From the NCBI GenBank assembly GCA_013297995.1, contig JAAFJB010000016.1, positions 1-52,504 on the forward strand: a stretch of 52,504 nucleotides of DNA, read 5' to 3'. The DNA comes from Chitinophagales bacterium (GTDB taxonomy: Bacteria; Bacteroidota; Bacteroidia; Chitinophagales; Chitinophagaceae). The notes beneath the pieces were generated by a model. The model saw nothing but the letters and a program-made list of their open reading frames with translations. It ran no database searches and was not told where the DNA came from. Below, in pieces: positions 1-8,077 of the stretch (positions are counted from its first letter, which is position 1; every line of letters begins with the position of its first letter). The position numbers were made by a program, and so were the translations under genes.

Positions 1-1
1 C

Positions 2-1321
2 GAATTGATGTTGGGAAATTTGAATACTACTGGTGACACCCTTTCTTTTTATTATTCAAAGAAAACAGTACCCGATGAAGTAGTGAGTTGCTATTTGCAA
101 ATAGAAGATGAAGTGCAGAATATTGGGCCACACTCTGATACCAGTACTTCTTATGCGATAGATAAAAAAAGATTGCCCATTATTATTGGTATTAATACAA
201 AAGAGGTATTAAATGGGGTAGAGATTAGTTGGAAAAAACTACCCCAGCAGCCTTATATAGCCGGGGTAGAAATTACCAAAACCGATGGTAATACAATTGA
301 TACAGTTGCTATATTAAGTGCAATGGATTCTGTATATACTGATTATCGCTTAAAAGTGGGTATCAGCTATACTTATAATGTAAAAGGATTGTACTTGCCT
401 CAAACCAATTTATCGCAAGAAATACCAGCACAGGGCTTGGGATCTTATACCATCTTTTCAAAGCCATTGCCGCCTAGGGTTTTAACAGCAGAAAATAGTG
501 GAGAAAATATTTCTTTAAAATGGCAGTACGATAGCGTGCCAGGCTTTTTTGGATTTTATGTTTACAGAGGCACTTCTCCCGATAATATGGCCATTGTGGG
601 TGGTCCACTTAAAACAAAAAATTATATAGATACTTCGGCAACCCTTAGCGGAAGAAGTAAATACTATTATGCAGTGGTTACGCAAAATATGCGGGAAGAT
701 GCTAGTGTTAATAGTAATATGGTTGATATTGTTCCGAATAGAAAAATTGAGACCGTTTCTCCCAACGATCTTCAATTTTATTACTCCAACGATAGATTAA
801 TATTGGAGTGGAATGATGTTCGTAAGCAAGATGATGCCATTGTTGGTTATGCTATTAAAAAAACTACAGTGGGCAACAAAGGCTTTGTTTTTTTAACCCA
901 AACAATCATTGAAACTAGTACTGTTTTTGATTCCATTATTGTGGCTGGTACTACTTACCAGTTCAGTATTGCGAGTATTAATACAAGGGGCGATACCAGT
1001 GAGTACAGCTCTGTTAAAGAATATAAATTAGAAAAAGAGCCAGTGGCCATCCTTGCTGATTTTACTGCAAGAAATATAGCAGAAGGTATTGAGTTGGAAT
1101 GGGCTGCCATGGAATATGCCGATAGGAAATTGTATAATATTTATAGAAAAGTTTCTATAGATCAACCCGCAGTAAAAATCGGCTTAGTTTCAGCAAACAC
1201 TTTCTTATTTGTTGATAAAACAGCACAGAAAAATACCAGCTATATCTACGAAATAAGCATTACGGATATAGATGGCAGAGAGGGTTTAAAAAGCAATGCC
1301 AAAGCAGTAAAAAGAAAATAA
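2..1321 (+). CDS. Fibronectin type III repeat protein, 3' part of gene
   Basis: The reading frame is open at the left edge of the window, so the N-terminus and any signal peptide are missing; the first possible internal start is a TTG at 5. About 438 residues are visible. They form roughly four repeats with the fibronectin-III pattern: a hydrophobic strand with a conserved Trp (ISWKK, LKWQY, LEWND, LEWAA), a Tyr-rich strand (YTYNV, YYYAV, YQFSI, YIYEI) and short linkers. There is no catalytic motif and no C-terminal sorting domain; the protein ends in a basic tail. It is probably an exported adhesion or scaffolding protein. The next gene, an outer-membrane protein on the same strand, could be a partner. 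The FnIII call is firm; the role is inference. Confidence 0.7.
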   Translation, partial: ELMLGNLNTTGDTLSFYYSKKTVPDEVVSCYLQIEDEVQNIGPHSDTSTSYAIDKKRLPIIIGINTKEVLNGVEISWKKLPQQPYIAGVEITKTDGNTIDTVAILSAMDSVYTDYRLKVGISYTYNVKGLYLPQTNLSQEIPAQGLGSYTIFSKPLPPRVLTAENSGENISLKWQYDSVPGFFGFYVYRGTSPDNMAIVGGPLKTKNYIDTSATLSGRSKYYYAVVTQNMREDASVNSNMVDIVPNRKIETVSPNDLQFYYSNDRLILEWNDVRKQDDAIVGYAIKKTTVGNKGFVFLTQTIIETSTVFDSIIVAGTTYQFSIASINTRGDTSEYSSVKEYKLEKEPVAILADFTARNIAEGIELEWAAMEYADRKLYNIYRKVSIDQPAVKIGLVSANTFLFVDKTAQKNTSYIYEISITDIDGREGLKSNAKAVKRK

Positions 1322-1434
1322 GCTCAAACCTGATATTTAGTCGCCCTATATACAACCAAGTTATGTATTTACACAAACAAGATACCAGATCAGCCATATT
1401 CGGTAAGCCGATAGTTGCTCATTCATTCACCCAA

Positions 1435-3168
1435 ATGCGCAATGGGATATTTACAATGGTATTGTTTTTTATAGCCACAACCTTAACAGCCCAAAATGTA
1501 AACTTGAATAATTTGGGTGGGGGCATTAAAGAAGGATTTAAAAAGAATAATATTTTTAAACTTTCTGGTGGCTTGAATGTGAATTCGGTTTACTCCATTG
1601 GCTCTGATGCGGCTGGTAGGGACCCTTTTAACTGGGTAGTTGGCGCAAATATTAATGTTCAATTGTTTAAACAAATTAACCTGCCCTTTGCGGTTTCCTT
1701 TACCAATATTGGGGCGGGTTATAATTTTCCTACGCCCCCCAATAGGTTGAGTCTACACCCCACTTACAAATGGGTTACTGCGCATATTGGTGATGTGAAT
1801 ATGAGCTTTTCACCCTACACATTAAATGGACATTTATTCAGGGGCCTCGGTCTCGATTTGAATCCTCCAGGCAGGGTTAAGCTAAGTGTAATGTATGGGC
1901 GATTACAAAAAGCGGTTGAATACGATTCTACTAATCCCAGTTTCAGTTCTGCTACTTATGAGCGATGGGGTTATGGCGCTAAACTAGATTATGAAAGAGA
2001 AAAATATGCATTGGGTGTTACCGTATTCAATGCGAAAGACAAATTAAATTCCTTGCAATTTGCGCCTGATAGTTTACAAATCTTCCCCAAACAAAATTTA
2101 GCAACCAGTTATACGGTGGTGCTGCGACCAGCAAAAGGGCTTCAATTTTCTGGGGAAATGGCTACCAGTATATTTACCACTAATACCAAAGCCGAAGCCA
2201 TTGAAAAAAGCAGTTTTGATAAAATTCGAAGGTTGTATTTTCCAGTAAAGTCGGCCACTTCCTTTAACAAAGCCCTTAAAATGCAGTTTACTTATAATAT
2301 AAAGAAAACAGTAATGGGCTTAAGTTACGAGAGGATAGATCCGGGCTATCAAACCTTGGGGACTTATTTTTTCGCCAACGATTTAGAGAATGCCACATTT
2401 AATTTTTCGCAAATTTTAATGAACAATAAGTTGAGTATATCAGGAAATATTGGCTCTCAAAAAGATGATATTAATGGAACCAAATCGGCTTCCAATAGTA
2501 GGTTTATTGGATCTTTTAACCTAAATTATATGCCCAGTATGAAATTTGTTTCTAGTTTTAGTTATTCTAATTTCAAAACATTTATGGCGGTTAAACCACA
2601 GTTTCAGAGCCTTGCAACCATTATTAATAAGCCCAATTTAGATACCTTGAATTTTAAGCAAATTTCGGAGAGCATGAATTTGAATATGAATTTTGGTTTA
2701 AAGAACAATAACAGTACTAACCAAAATTTAAATATGAATATAAGCTACCAGAATGCCAACAATATTCAGGGTGGGGTAGTGCAGGAATTGGCAGGCGCAA
2801 AAATTTACAATGGAACAGCGGCCTATTCGCTCTTATTGGTGCCACAACAAATAAATTTCAATTTAATTTACAGTTACAACCTCAACACCATTGGGGGATT
2901 AAACAATACGGTTTCAGGGCCAACCTTAGCTATGGGCACTAAGCTACTCAAGCAAAAAATGAGTGTAAACTTATCTGCCTCTTACAATGCAATTACCAGT
3001 TCAGGAGGCGGTGTAGGTTACCAGATTTTAAACAATAGAATCAATGCCACGTATAATTTTGGAAAGAGTAGTATGCAGTTTAACCTAATGCACCAAGATA
3101 GAAAAGGAACCGACAATTCATCTATTTATACTATGGTAGGAAGCATTGGCTTTAATACAGCGTTTTAG
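1435..3168 (+). CDS. Outer-membrane beta-barrel protein, function unknown
   Basis: From the ATG at 1435 the protein begins with a clean signal peptide (MRNGIFTMVLFFIATTLTAQ). An upstream in-frame ATG at 1363 would add 24 residues before it and is less likely. The mature part, about 555 residues, is rich in alternating polar and aromatic strands with Asn/Ser/Gly turns. It ends in Phe (GFNTAF), as expected for an outer-membrane barrel inserted by the BAM machinery. No plug domain, TonB box or enzyme motif is visible. It lies 113 bp after the FnIII gene on the same strand, so the two may form a surface unit. No specific function can be assigned. Confidence 0.65.
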   Translation: MRNGIFTMVLFFIATTLTAQNVNLNNLGGGIKEGFKKNNIFKLSGGLNVNSVYSIGSDAAGRDPFNWVVGANINVQLFKQINLPFAVSFTNIGAGYNFPTPPNRLSLHPTYKWVTAHIGDVNMSFSPYTLNGHLFRGLGLDLNPPGRVKLSVMYGRLQKAVEYDSTNPSFSSATYERWGYGAKLDYEREKYALGVTVFNAKDKLNSLQFAPDSLQIFPKQNLATSYTVVLRPAKGLQFSGEMATSIFTTNTKAEAIEKSSFDKIRRLYFPVKSATSFNKALKMQFTYNIKKTVMGLSYERIDPGYQTLGTYFFANDLENATFNFSQILMNNKLSISGNIGSQKDDINGTKSASNSRFIGSFNLNYMPSMKFVSSFSYSNFKTFMAVKPQFQSLATIINKPNLDTLNFKQISESMNLNMNFGLKNNNSTNQNLNMNISYQNANNIQGGVVQELAGAKIYNGTAAYSLLLVPQQINFNLIYSYNLNTIGGLNNTVSGPTLAMGTKLLKQKMSVNLSASYNAITSSGGGVGYQILNNRINATYNFGKSSMQFNLMHQDRKGTDNSSIYTMVGSIGFNTAF

Positions 3169-3313
3169 GGAGGTGTTAAACTCTCTTAGAGATTACCCAG
3201 CAGTATGAACTCGGAATGGCTTTTTATTTGAAGGGGAGGAAATAAAATACAGCATATATAAAATAGGCGCAATTATTCATAGTTATTTAAAACGGTGATT
3301 CTCCGCTTTTAAT

Positions 3314-5965
3314 TCATTCCAGCCCCTTTAAGCCTTCCTCAATTGCCAGTATTCTTGTTGCTGAATCGGCTTGCTTTTTTCGCTCCAATGCTATTATATC
3401 AGGCTTAGCATTTTGTACAAATTTTTCATTGCTGAGTTTTTTTGTCACTGATGCTAAAAAGTTTTGCTCATAAGTTAAGTCTTTCAGCAAACTTGCTTTC
3501 ATAGCAGTAGTATCTACTTGCTTCTCCGATGCAATAAAAAATTTATCCTGCCCTATATTCACAATAATGGTGTGGGCAATTGCTGTTTGGGTGTATAGAA
3601 TCTCACTTGCATTTACCTGCTTCAATAAAATGCTTTCAATGGCTTTATAACCTGCTTTGTCATTGGTTTGTATATGCAGTACAATCGTATCTTTTGGTTT
3701 TAGTTGCTGTTTATTTCTTGCATCACGCAGTGCGCTAATTACTGTTTTCAGTAAAGCACCCGCTGCTAATATAGTTGCATTGGTAGAAGCTGCTTTTTGT
3801 TGTTGCTTTACACAAAGATCATCTTGCTGATTACCGAGTAAGTGATAAATTTCTTCCGTAATAAAGGGCATTATTGGGTGTAATAATTCCATTAACTTTT
3901 CAAAAAAGTGAATGGTCTTTTGGTAAACTACTGCATCAACTGGCTGCTCAAATCCGGGCTTTACCCATTCCAAGTACCAACTACAGAAATCATCCCAAAT
4001 AAGTGAATAGATCGTTTTAAGGGCTTCACTTAGCTTGAATTGCTCCATTAAAATATCTACTTCTGCTGCCACTTGATTCAGCCTATGCTCAAACCATTGA
4101 ATAGCAAAATCAGATTCAATACTTTCTACCATCAACGGCCTATGGTCTACCGTCTTTCTCGCTTCCCACATTTTCACCAACTTCAAAGCATTCCATAGCT
4201 TATTATTAAAATTTCTTCCTTGTTCTAAAGATGCTTCATCAAACAAAATATCATTACCTGCGGGGGAAGCTATTAAAATACCAAATCGAACGGCATCTGC
4301 ACCATATTGCTCTATTAGTTCGAGTAAATCGGGCGAATTCCCCAAACTCTTACTCATTTTTCTACCCAATTTATCCCTTACAATTCCTGTAAAGTAAACG
4401 TCTTTAAATGGTTTGGCTTGCTGGTATTCATACCCTGCCATAATCATTCTTGCTACCCAGAAAAAAATTATTTCTGGAGCGGTCACCAAAGTACTGGTTG
4501 GGTAATAGTAAGCTGCTTCTTTGTTATCAGGTTGCGACAATCCTTTGAATACTTCAAAAGGCCATAACCAGCTAGAAAACCAAGTGTCTAAGCAGTCTTC
4601 ATCTTGTTTTAAATCACTTAGCTTATAGGCTGAATTAGGGTATTGCTCTTGCAGAAGCACCACCGCTTCTGCAGCAGTTTTTGCTACTGCAAATGAACCA
4701 TCAGGGGCATACCAAGCGGGTATTTGGTGACCCCACCATAGCTGACGGCTGATGCACCAATCCTTTATATTTTCCATCCAATGCCTATACAAATTCTTGA
4801 ATTTGGCTGGGTGAAAATGAATTTCATCCTCCATTACTGCCGATAAAGCCGGTGCAGCTAATTCCTTCATACTTACCCACCATTGTAGGCTGAGTCGTGG
4901 CTCAACTACTGCATCTGTTCTTTCGCTGAAACCAATTTGATTCTGGTATTCTTCTATTTTTTCAATATGCCCAGCCGCTTCTAAATCTGCCACAATTTTC
5001 TTGCGTACTTCAAAGCGATCCATGCCTGAATAGCCCGTTGCTGCCTCACTCATGGTTCCATCATCATTCATGGAATCAATAATTTCCAGGTTGTATTTCT
5101 GCCCCAACTGGTAATCGTTCATATCATGCGCAGGTGTTACTTTTAATGCGCCTGTACCAAAATCAAGCGTTACATATTCATCGGGAATAATTTTTATTTT
5201 CCGGTTGATCAACGGCACATATGCGTATTTGCCATGCAAGTGTTTGTAGCGTTCATCATCGGGGTTTACGCAGATGGCCGCATCGCCCAATATGGTTTCT
5301 GGTCGCACCGTGGCTATAGTGATATAGGTGGCGGTGGAAGAAAGATCTTCTTCCAAAAAATATTTTATATAATACAGCTTGCTCTCCACTTCTTTGTAAA
5401 TAACTTCTTCATCACTAAGCGCTGTCTTTGCCTTTACGTCCCAATTGATCATCCGCTTACCACGGTAAATAAGCCCTTTCTTATAGAGATCAATGAATAC
5501 ATTCATCACCGAATTGTAATAGTCAGGATCCATGGTAAAAGAAGTGCGATTCCAGTCGAGACTGCATCCCATTTTCCTAAGCTGTTGCAAAATAATACCG
5601 CCATATTTTTCTTTCCATTCCCAAGCATAGTCTAAAAATTCCGATCTAGTTAAAGAAGACTTAGCAATACCTCTTTCTCGCAACATTCCTACTACTTTGG
5701 CTTCCGTGGCAATAGAAGCGTGATCAGTGCCCGGAACCCAGCAGGCATTTTTTCCTTGCATGCGCGCACGTCGCACAAGAATATCCTGAATGGTATTATT
5801 GAGGCAATGACCCATATGCAAAATTCCAGTTACATTGGGTGGTGGAATAACTACAGTATAGGATTCTCGACCATCAGGTTTACTAGAGAAATAGTCTTTT
5901 TCAATCCAGTATTCGTACCACTTAGATTCTATTTCGTTGGGGATATAGTTCTTACTTAGTTCCAT
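3314..5965 (-). CDS. valS: Valyl-tRNA synthetase
   Basis: Cytoplasmic class I aminoacyl-tRNA synthetase that charges tRNA-Val and edits mischarged Thr. At 883 residues it has the family's usual length. The HIGH signature appears as HMGH at residues 50-53 after PPPNVTG, and the KMSKS loop as KMSKSLGNSPD near residue 535. The editing domain lies between them, with a GTGALKVTPAHD segment near residue 270. The C-terminus is the lysine-rich ValRS coiled coil (last ~70 residues). It is convergent with the outer-membrane protein gene across 145 bp. A TAAATTTG box on the minus strand, 39 bp before the start codon, probably drives it. Essential housekeeping gene; identification is secure. Confidence 0.97.
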   Translation of the reverse strand: MELSKNYIPNEIESKWYEYWIEKDYFSSKPDGRESYTVVIPPPNVTGILHMGHCLNNTIQDILVRRARMQGKNACWVPGTDHASIATEAKVVGMLRERGIAKSSLTRSEFLDYAWEWKEKYGGIILQQLRKMGCSLDWNRTSFTMDPDYYNSVMNVFIDLYKKGLIYRGKRMINWDVKAKTALSDEEVIYKEVESKLYYIKYFLEEDLSSTATYITIATVRPETILGDAAICVNPDDERYKHLHGKYAYVPLINRKIKIIPDEYVTLDFGTGALKVTPAHDMNDYQLGQKYNLEIIDSMNDDGTMSEAATGYSGMDRFEVRKKIVADLEAAGHIEKIEEYQNQIGFSERTDAVVEPRLSLQWWVSMKELAAPALSAVMEDEIHFHPAKFKNLYRHWMENIKDWCISRQLWWGHQIPAWYAPDGSFAVAKTAAEAVVLLQEQYPNSAYKLSDLKQDEDCLDTWFSSWLWPFEVFKGLSQPDNKEAAYYYPTSTLVTAPEIIFFWVARMIMAGYEYQQAKPFKDVYFTGIVRDKLGRKMSKSLGNSPDLLELIEQYGADAVRFGILIASPAGNDILFDEASLEQGRNFNNKLWNALKLVKMWEARKTVDHRPLMVESIESDFAIQWFEHRLNQVAAEVDILMEQFKLSEALKTIYSLIWDDFCSWYLEWVKPGFEQPVDAVVYQKTIHFFEKLMELLHPIMPFITEEIYHLLGNQQDDLCVKQQQKAASTNATILAAGALLKTVISALRDARNKQQLKPKDTIVLHIQTNDKAGYKAIESILLKQVNASEILYTQTAIAHTIIVNIGQDKFFIASEKQVDTTAMKASLLKDLTYEQNFLASVTKKLSNEKFVQNAKPDIIALERKKQADSATRILAIEEGLKGLE

Positions 5966-6003
5966 TTTTTGCCCTTAATCGGTTGCCTTTATTAATAAAA
6001 CAG

Positions 6004-6029
6004 CAAATTTAAGGGATAGAAAGGAGCAA
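6004..6029 (-). promoter_or_regulatory. Candidate valS promoter
   Basis: On the minus strand there is a TTG at 6029-6027, a 15-bp spacer and TAAATTTG at 6011-6004. The second element fits the Bacteroidota -7 box TAnnTTTG. The spacer is shorter than usual, so the upstream element is uncertain. The box lies 39 bp before the valS ATG. Confidence 0.35.
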
Positions 6030-6072
6030 TAAATAAAAGCTTATGATTTACTATAACAGTTTGGTTGCGGCA

Positions 6073-6339
6073 TCACCAACTTGATATTAGCTCAGTTTTT
6101 TCATAAATTGACTCAGAAATAGAGGGACTACCCATAAAACACTCCAATTTATTAAGTTTCTGGCTTACACGTATAGATGTTGAAATGCACAAACGGGAAG
6201 TACGCTGTTGTACTTTTTTTTGAATAATTTTAGCCGCATTTTCAGGGGTATTACAAGCAGAAATAAGCATCGTAAAAAATAAAACCATCCATATAAAATA
6301 CATAGAAGGCTGATTGGGTGGGCTAAATTTATTTTGCAT
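6073..6339 (-). CDS. Small putative lipoprotein, unknown function
   Basis: An 88-residue product starting at MQNKF has a hydrophobic stretch (MYFIWMVLFFTMLISAC) ending in LISAC, a plausible lipobox. The mature protein would be only about 60 residues, basic at first (IIQKKVQQRTSR), with no recognised domain. The ATG at 6303 is an alternative start but leaves no positive charge before the hydrophobic core; a still longer frame runs to 6438. It sits alone between valS and the DnaQ/GIY-YIG gene. The lipobox is the only support, so the gene itself is uncertain. Confidence 0.4.
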   Translation of the reverse strand: MQNKFSPPNQPSMYFIWMVLFFTMLISACNTPENAAKIIQKKVQQRTSRLCISTSIRVSQKLNKLECFMGSPSISESIYEKTELISSW

Positions 6340-6481
6340 ACCTAGTAAAAACGGCTGTTGAAAGAAATTGTTACAGGTATAAGAGTAAATAATTGCCTTT
6401 TGGTTGCAATAAGTAGAAATATTTAGCAATAAAATCACGCTTTTTTAAAATAATGTAACACCTAACCACTCCAAATAAGAG

Positions 6482-6664
6482 ATGAGCGCAATGAAAATGA
6501 ACAAGATAGCTACAATAGCTGCATTTTTCATATTCTCACTTACTGTGAAATTTGTTTTTGTGTTTTCCATGCCAAACGGGGGTTGGGGCGTAAAAAATAG
6601 GTTTAACACTTCATTGCACTACCATAAGGCTACATTAGCCGGGTTGTTTATGGCAAAACAATAG
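6482..6664 (+). CDS. Possible small membrane protein (doubtful)
   Basis: A 60-codon frame from an ATG begins with a short basic segment and one hydrophobic helix (residues about 8-30). The remainder has no recognisable domain. It fills an otherwise gene-free 380-bp stretch between the lipoprotein gene and the DnaQ/GIY-YIG gene. No promoter or ribosome-binding site was seen, so it may be a chance frame. Confidence 0.2.
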   Translation: MSAMKMNKIATIAAFFIFSLTVKFVFVFSMPNGGWGVKNRFNTSLHYHKATLAGLFMAKQ

Positions 6665-6720
6665 AAGCGTAACAAGATAAAGAATAAAATTGATATTTGC
6701 AGCAGAAATTAGTTAAAAGA

Positions 6721-8064
6721 ATGCGTTTTGCAGTAGTAGATATTGAAACCACGGGTGGTTTTCCCCAACAACATGGAATTACCGAAATTGCCATAGTATT
6801 ACACAATGGAACGGAAATAGAAGGTCGCTTCGAAAGCTTGGTTAACCCCTTTCAGCCCATTCCTCCCTTTATTGTAGGGATGACGGGTATTACGAATGCA
6901 ATGGTAATGACAGCACCCTCTTTTGCCGAAATTGCTCCTCAAGTATTTCAATTGTTGAGCAATAGGGTTTTTGTTGCCCATAATGTAAATTTCGATTTCA
7001 GTTTTGTAAAATACCATCTTCAACTTTGTGGGTTTGATCTACAAACCCTCAAGCTCTGTACAATTAGGCTGAGTAGAAAAGCTTTTCCGGGATTTCCCAA
7101 ATATGGGCTGGAACACTTATGCCGCCAGCTTAATATACCCATCCGCAACCGCCACCGAGCTGGTGGAGATGCTTTGGCAACGGCTGAAGTGCTTAGCTTG
7201 GTTTTGAAAAATAATGGAGGTTTGCTGATTAAAGAAATGCTTCAAAAAGAACACAAAGAATATTTGCTCCCACCTAATCTGCCCAAATATGGTGTGAATA
7301 AACTGCCTACCTCTTCTGGTGTTTACTATTTTCACAATAAAAAAGGCAAAGTGATTTATGTAGGCAAAGCTAAGAACCTGAAAAAAAGAGTGGTGAGTCA
7401 TTTTTCAGGACTCGATATCAGCCGTAAAAGGCAAGATTTTATGCGAGAAATTTATTCGATTAGTCACGTTGACTGCCCCTCTGAATTTATTGCGTCTATT
7501 TTTGAAAGCATTGAAATAAAACGCCTTTGGCCTGCCTACAATAAAAGCCAGAAAAAATATGAACAGAACTGGGGTATTTATAAATTTGAAGATACTCGTG
7601 GATATCTAAGATTAGCCATAGATAAAAAACATAAGCAGGCCCAGCCCATTGCAGCCTTTTCCATGTTGGTAGATGCGCATCGTGAGCTATGGCGACTGGT
7701 GAAATCATTTGAGTTGCATCCATCTCTTTGCTTTTTAGATAAATCAATACCCCTTGAATTACCAGCATTAGAGCAATATAATACTCAAGTAAATCAAGCA
7801 TTGGCATTTGTTGCGGCTGAAAAAGAGAGTTTTATCATTCGTGAAAAAAACACGGCAATTCTAGTTGAAAAAGGAAAATTCATAGGAATGGGAGAAGTGG
7901 ATGCCCAATTTTCGGAAGAGCCACTGCACCCAGATCATTTTGAATCACTCAAATTAGCGGTGACTCCCTATCCCGAGAATGAAGTGATTAAAGCAATGAT
8001 TCGAAAATATACCGAAAGGTATCCTGCTAAGATTGTTAGAATTGGCTACTTTCGCAGCCCTTAA
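6721..8064 (+). CDS. DnaQ-type 3'-5' exonuclease fused to GIY-YIG (UvrC/Cho-like) endonuclease
   Basis: Two nuclease domains in one chain. Residues 1-165 are a DEDDh exonuclease: Exo I is FAVVDIETTGG at the very start, Exo II lies in AHNVNFDFSF, and Exo III includes HRAGGDALAT with the final His and Asp. Residues about 190-280 are a GIY-YIG domain: SGVYYFHNKKGKVIYVGKAKNL, followed by the Arg- and Glu-containing segments. The C-terminal ~160 residues are unassigned. DnaQ-UvrC-like fusions are a known architecture in several phyla and are presumed to act in DNA repair, with an incision activity beside a trimming activity. The ATG at 6721 puts the start directly at Exo I; an in-frame TTG at 6697 is less likely. 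Tex follows 13 bp downstream, suggesting co-transcription. Confidence 0.85.
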   Translation: MRFAVVDIETTGGFPQQHGITEIAIVLHNGTEIEGRFESLVNPFQPIPPFIVGMTGITNAMVMTAPSFAEIAPQVFQLLSNRVFVAHNVNFDFSFVKYHLQLCGFDLQTLKLCTIRLSRKAFPGFPKYGLEHLCRQLNIPIRNRHRAGGDALATAEVLSLVLKNNGGLLIKEMLQKEHKEYLLPPNLPKYGVNKLPTSSGVYYFHNKKGKVIYVGKAKNLKKRVVSHFSGLDISRKRQDFMREIYSISHVDCPSEFIASIFESIEIKRLWPAYNKSQKKYEQNWGIYKFEDTRGYLRLAIDKKHKQAQPIAAFSMLVDAHRELWRLVKSFELHPSLCFLDKSIPLELPALEQYNTQVNQALAFVAAEKESFIIREKNTAILVEKGKFIGMGEVDAQFSEEPLHPDHFESLKLAVTPYPENEVIKAMIRKYTERYPAKIVRIGYFRSP

Positions 8065-8077
8065 ATTGAATAGAAAT

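Noticed and set aside
5234..5959. Plus-strand frames over the valS gene
   Set aside because: Antisense to a complete, essential synthetase with all its motifs.
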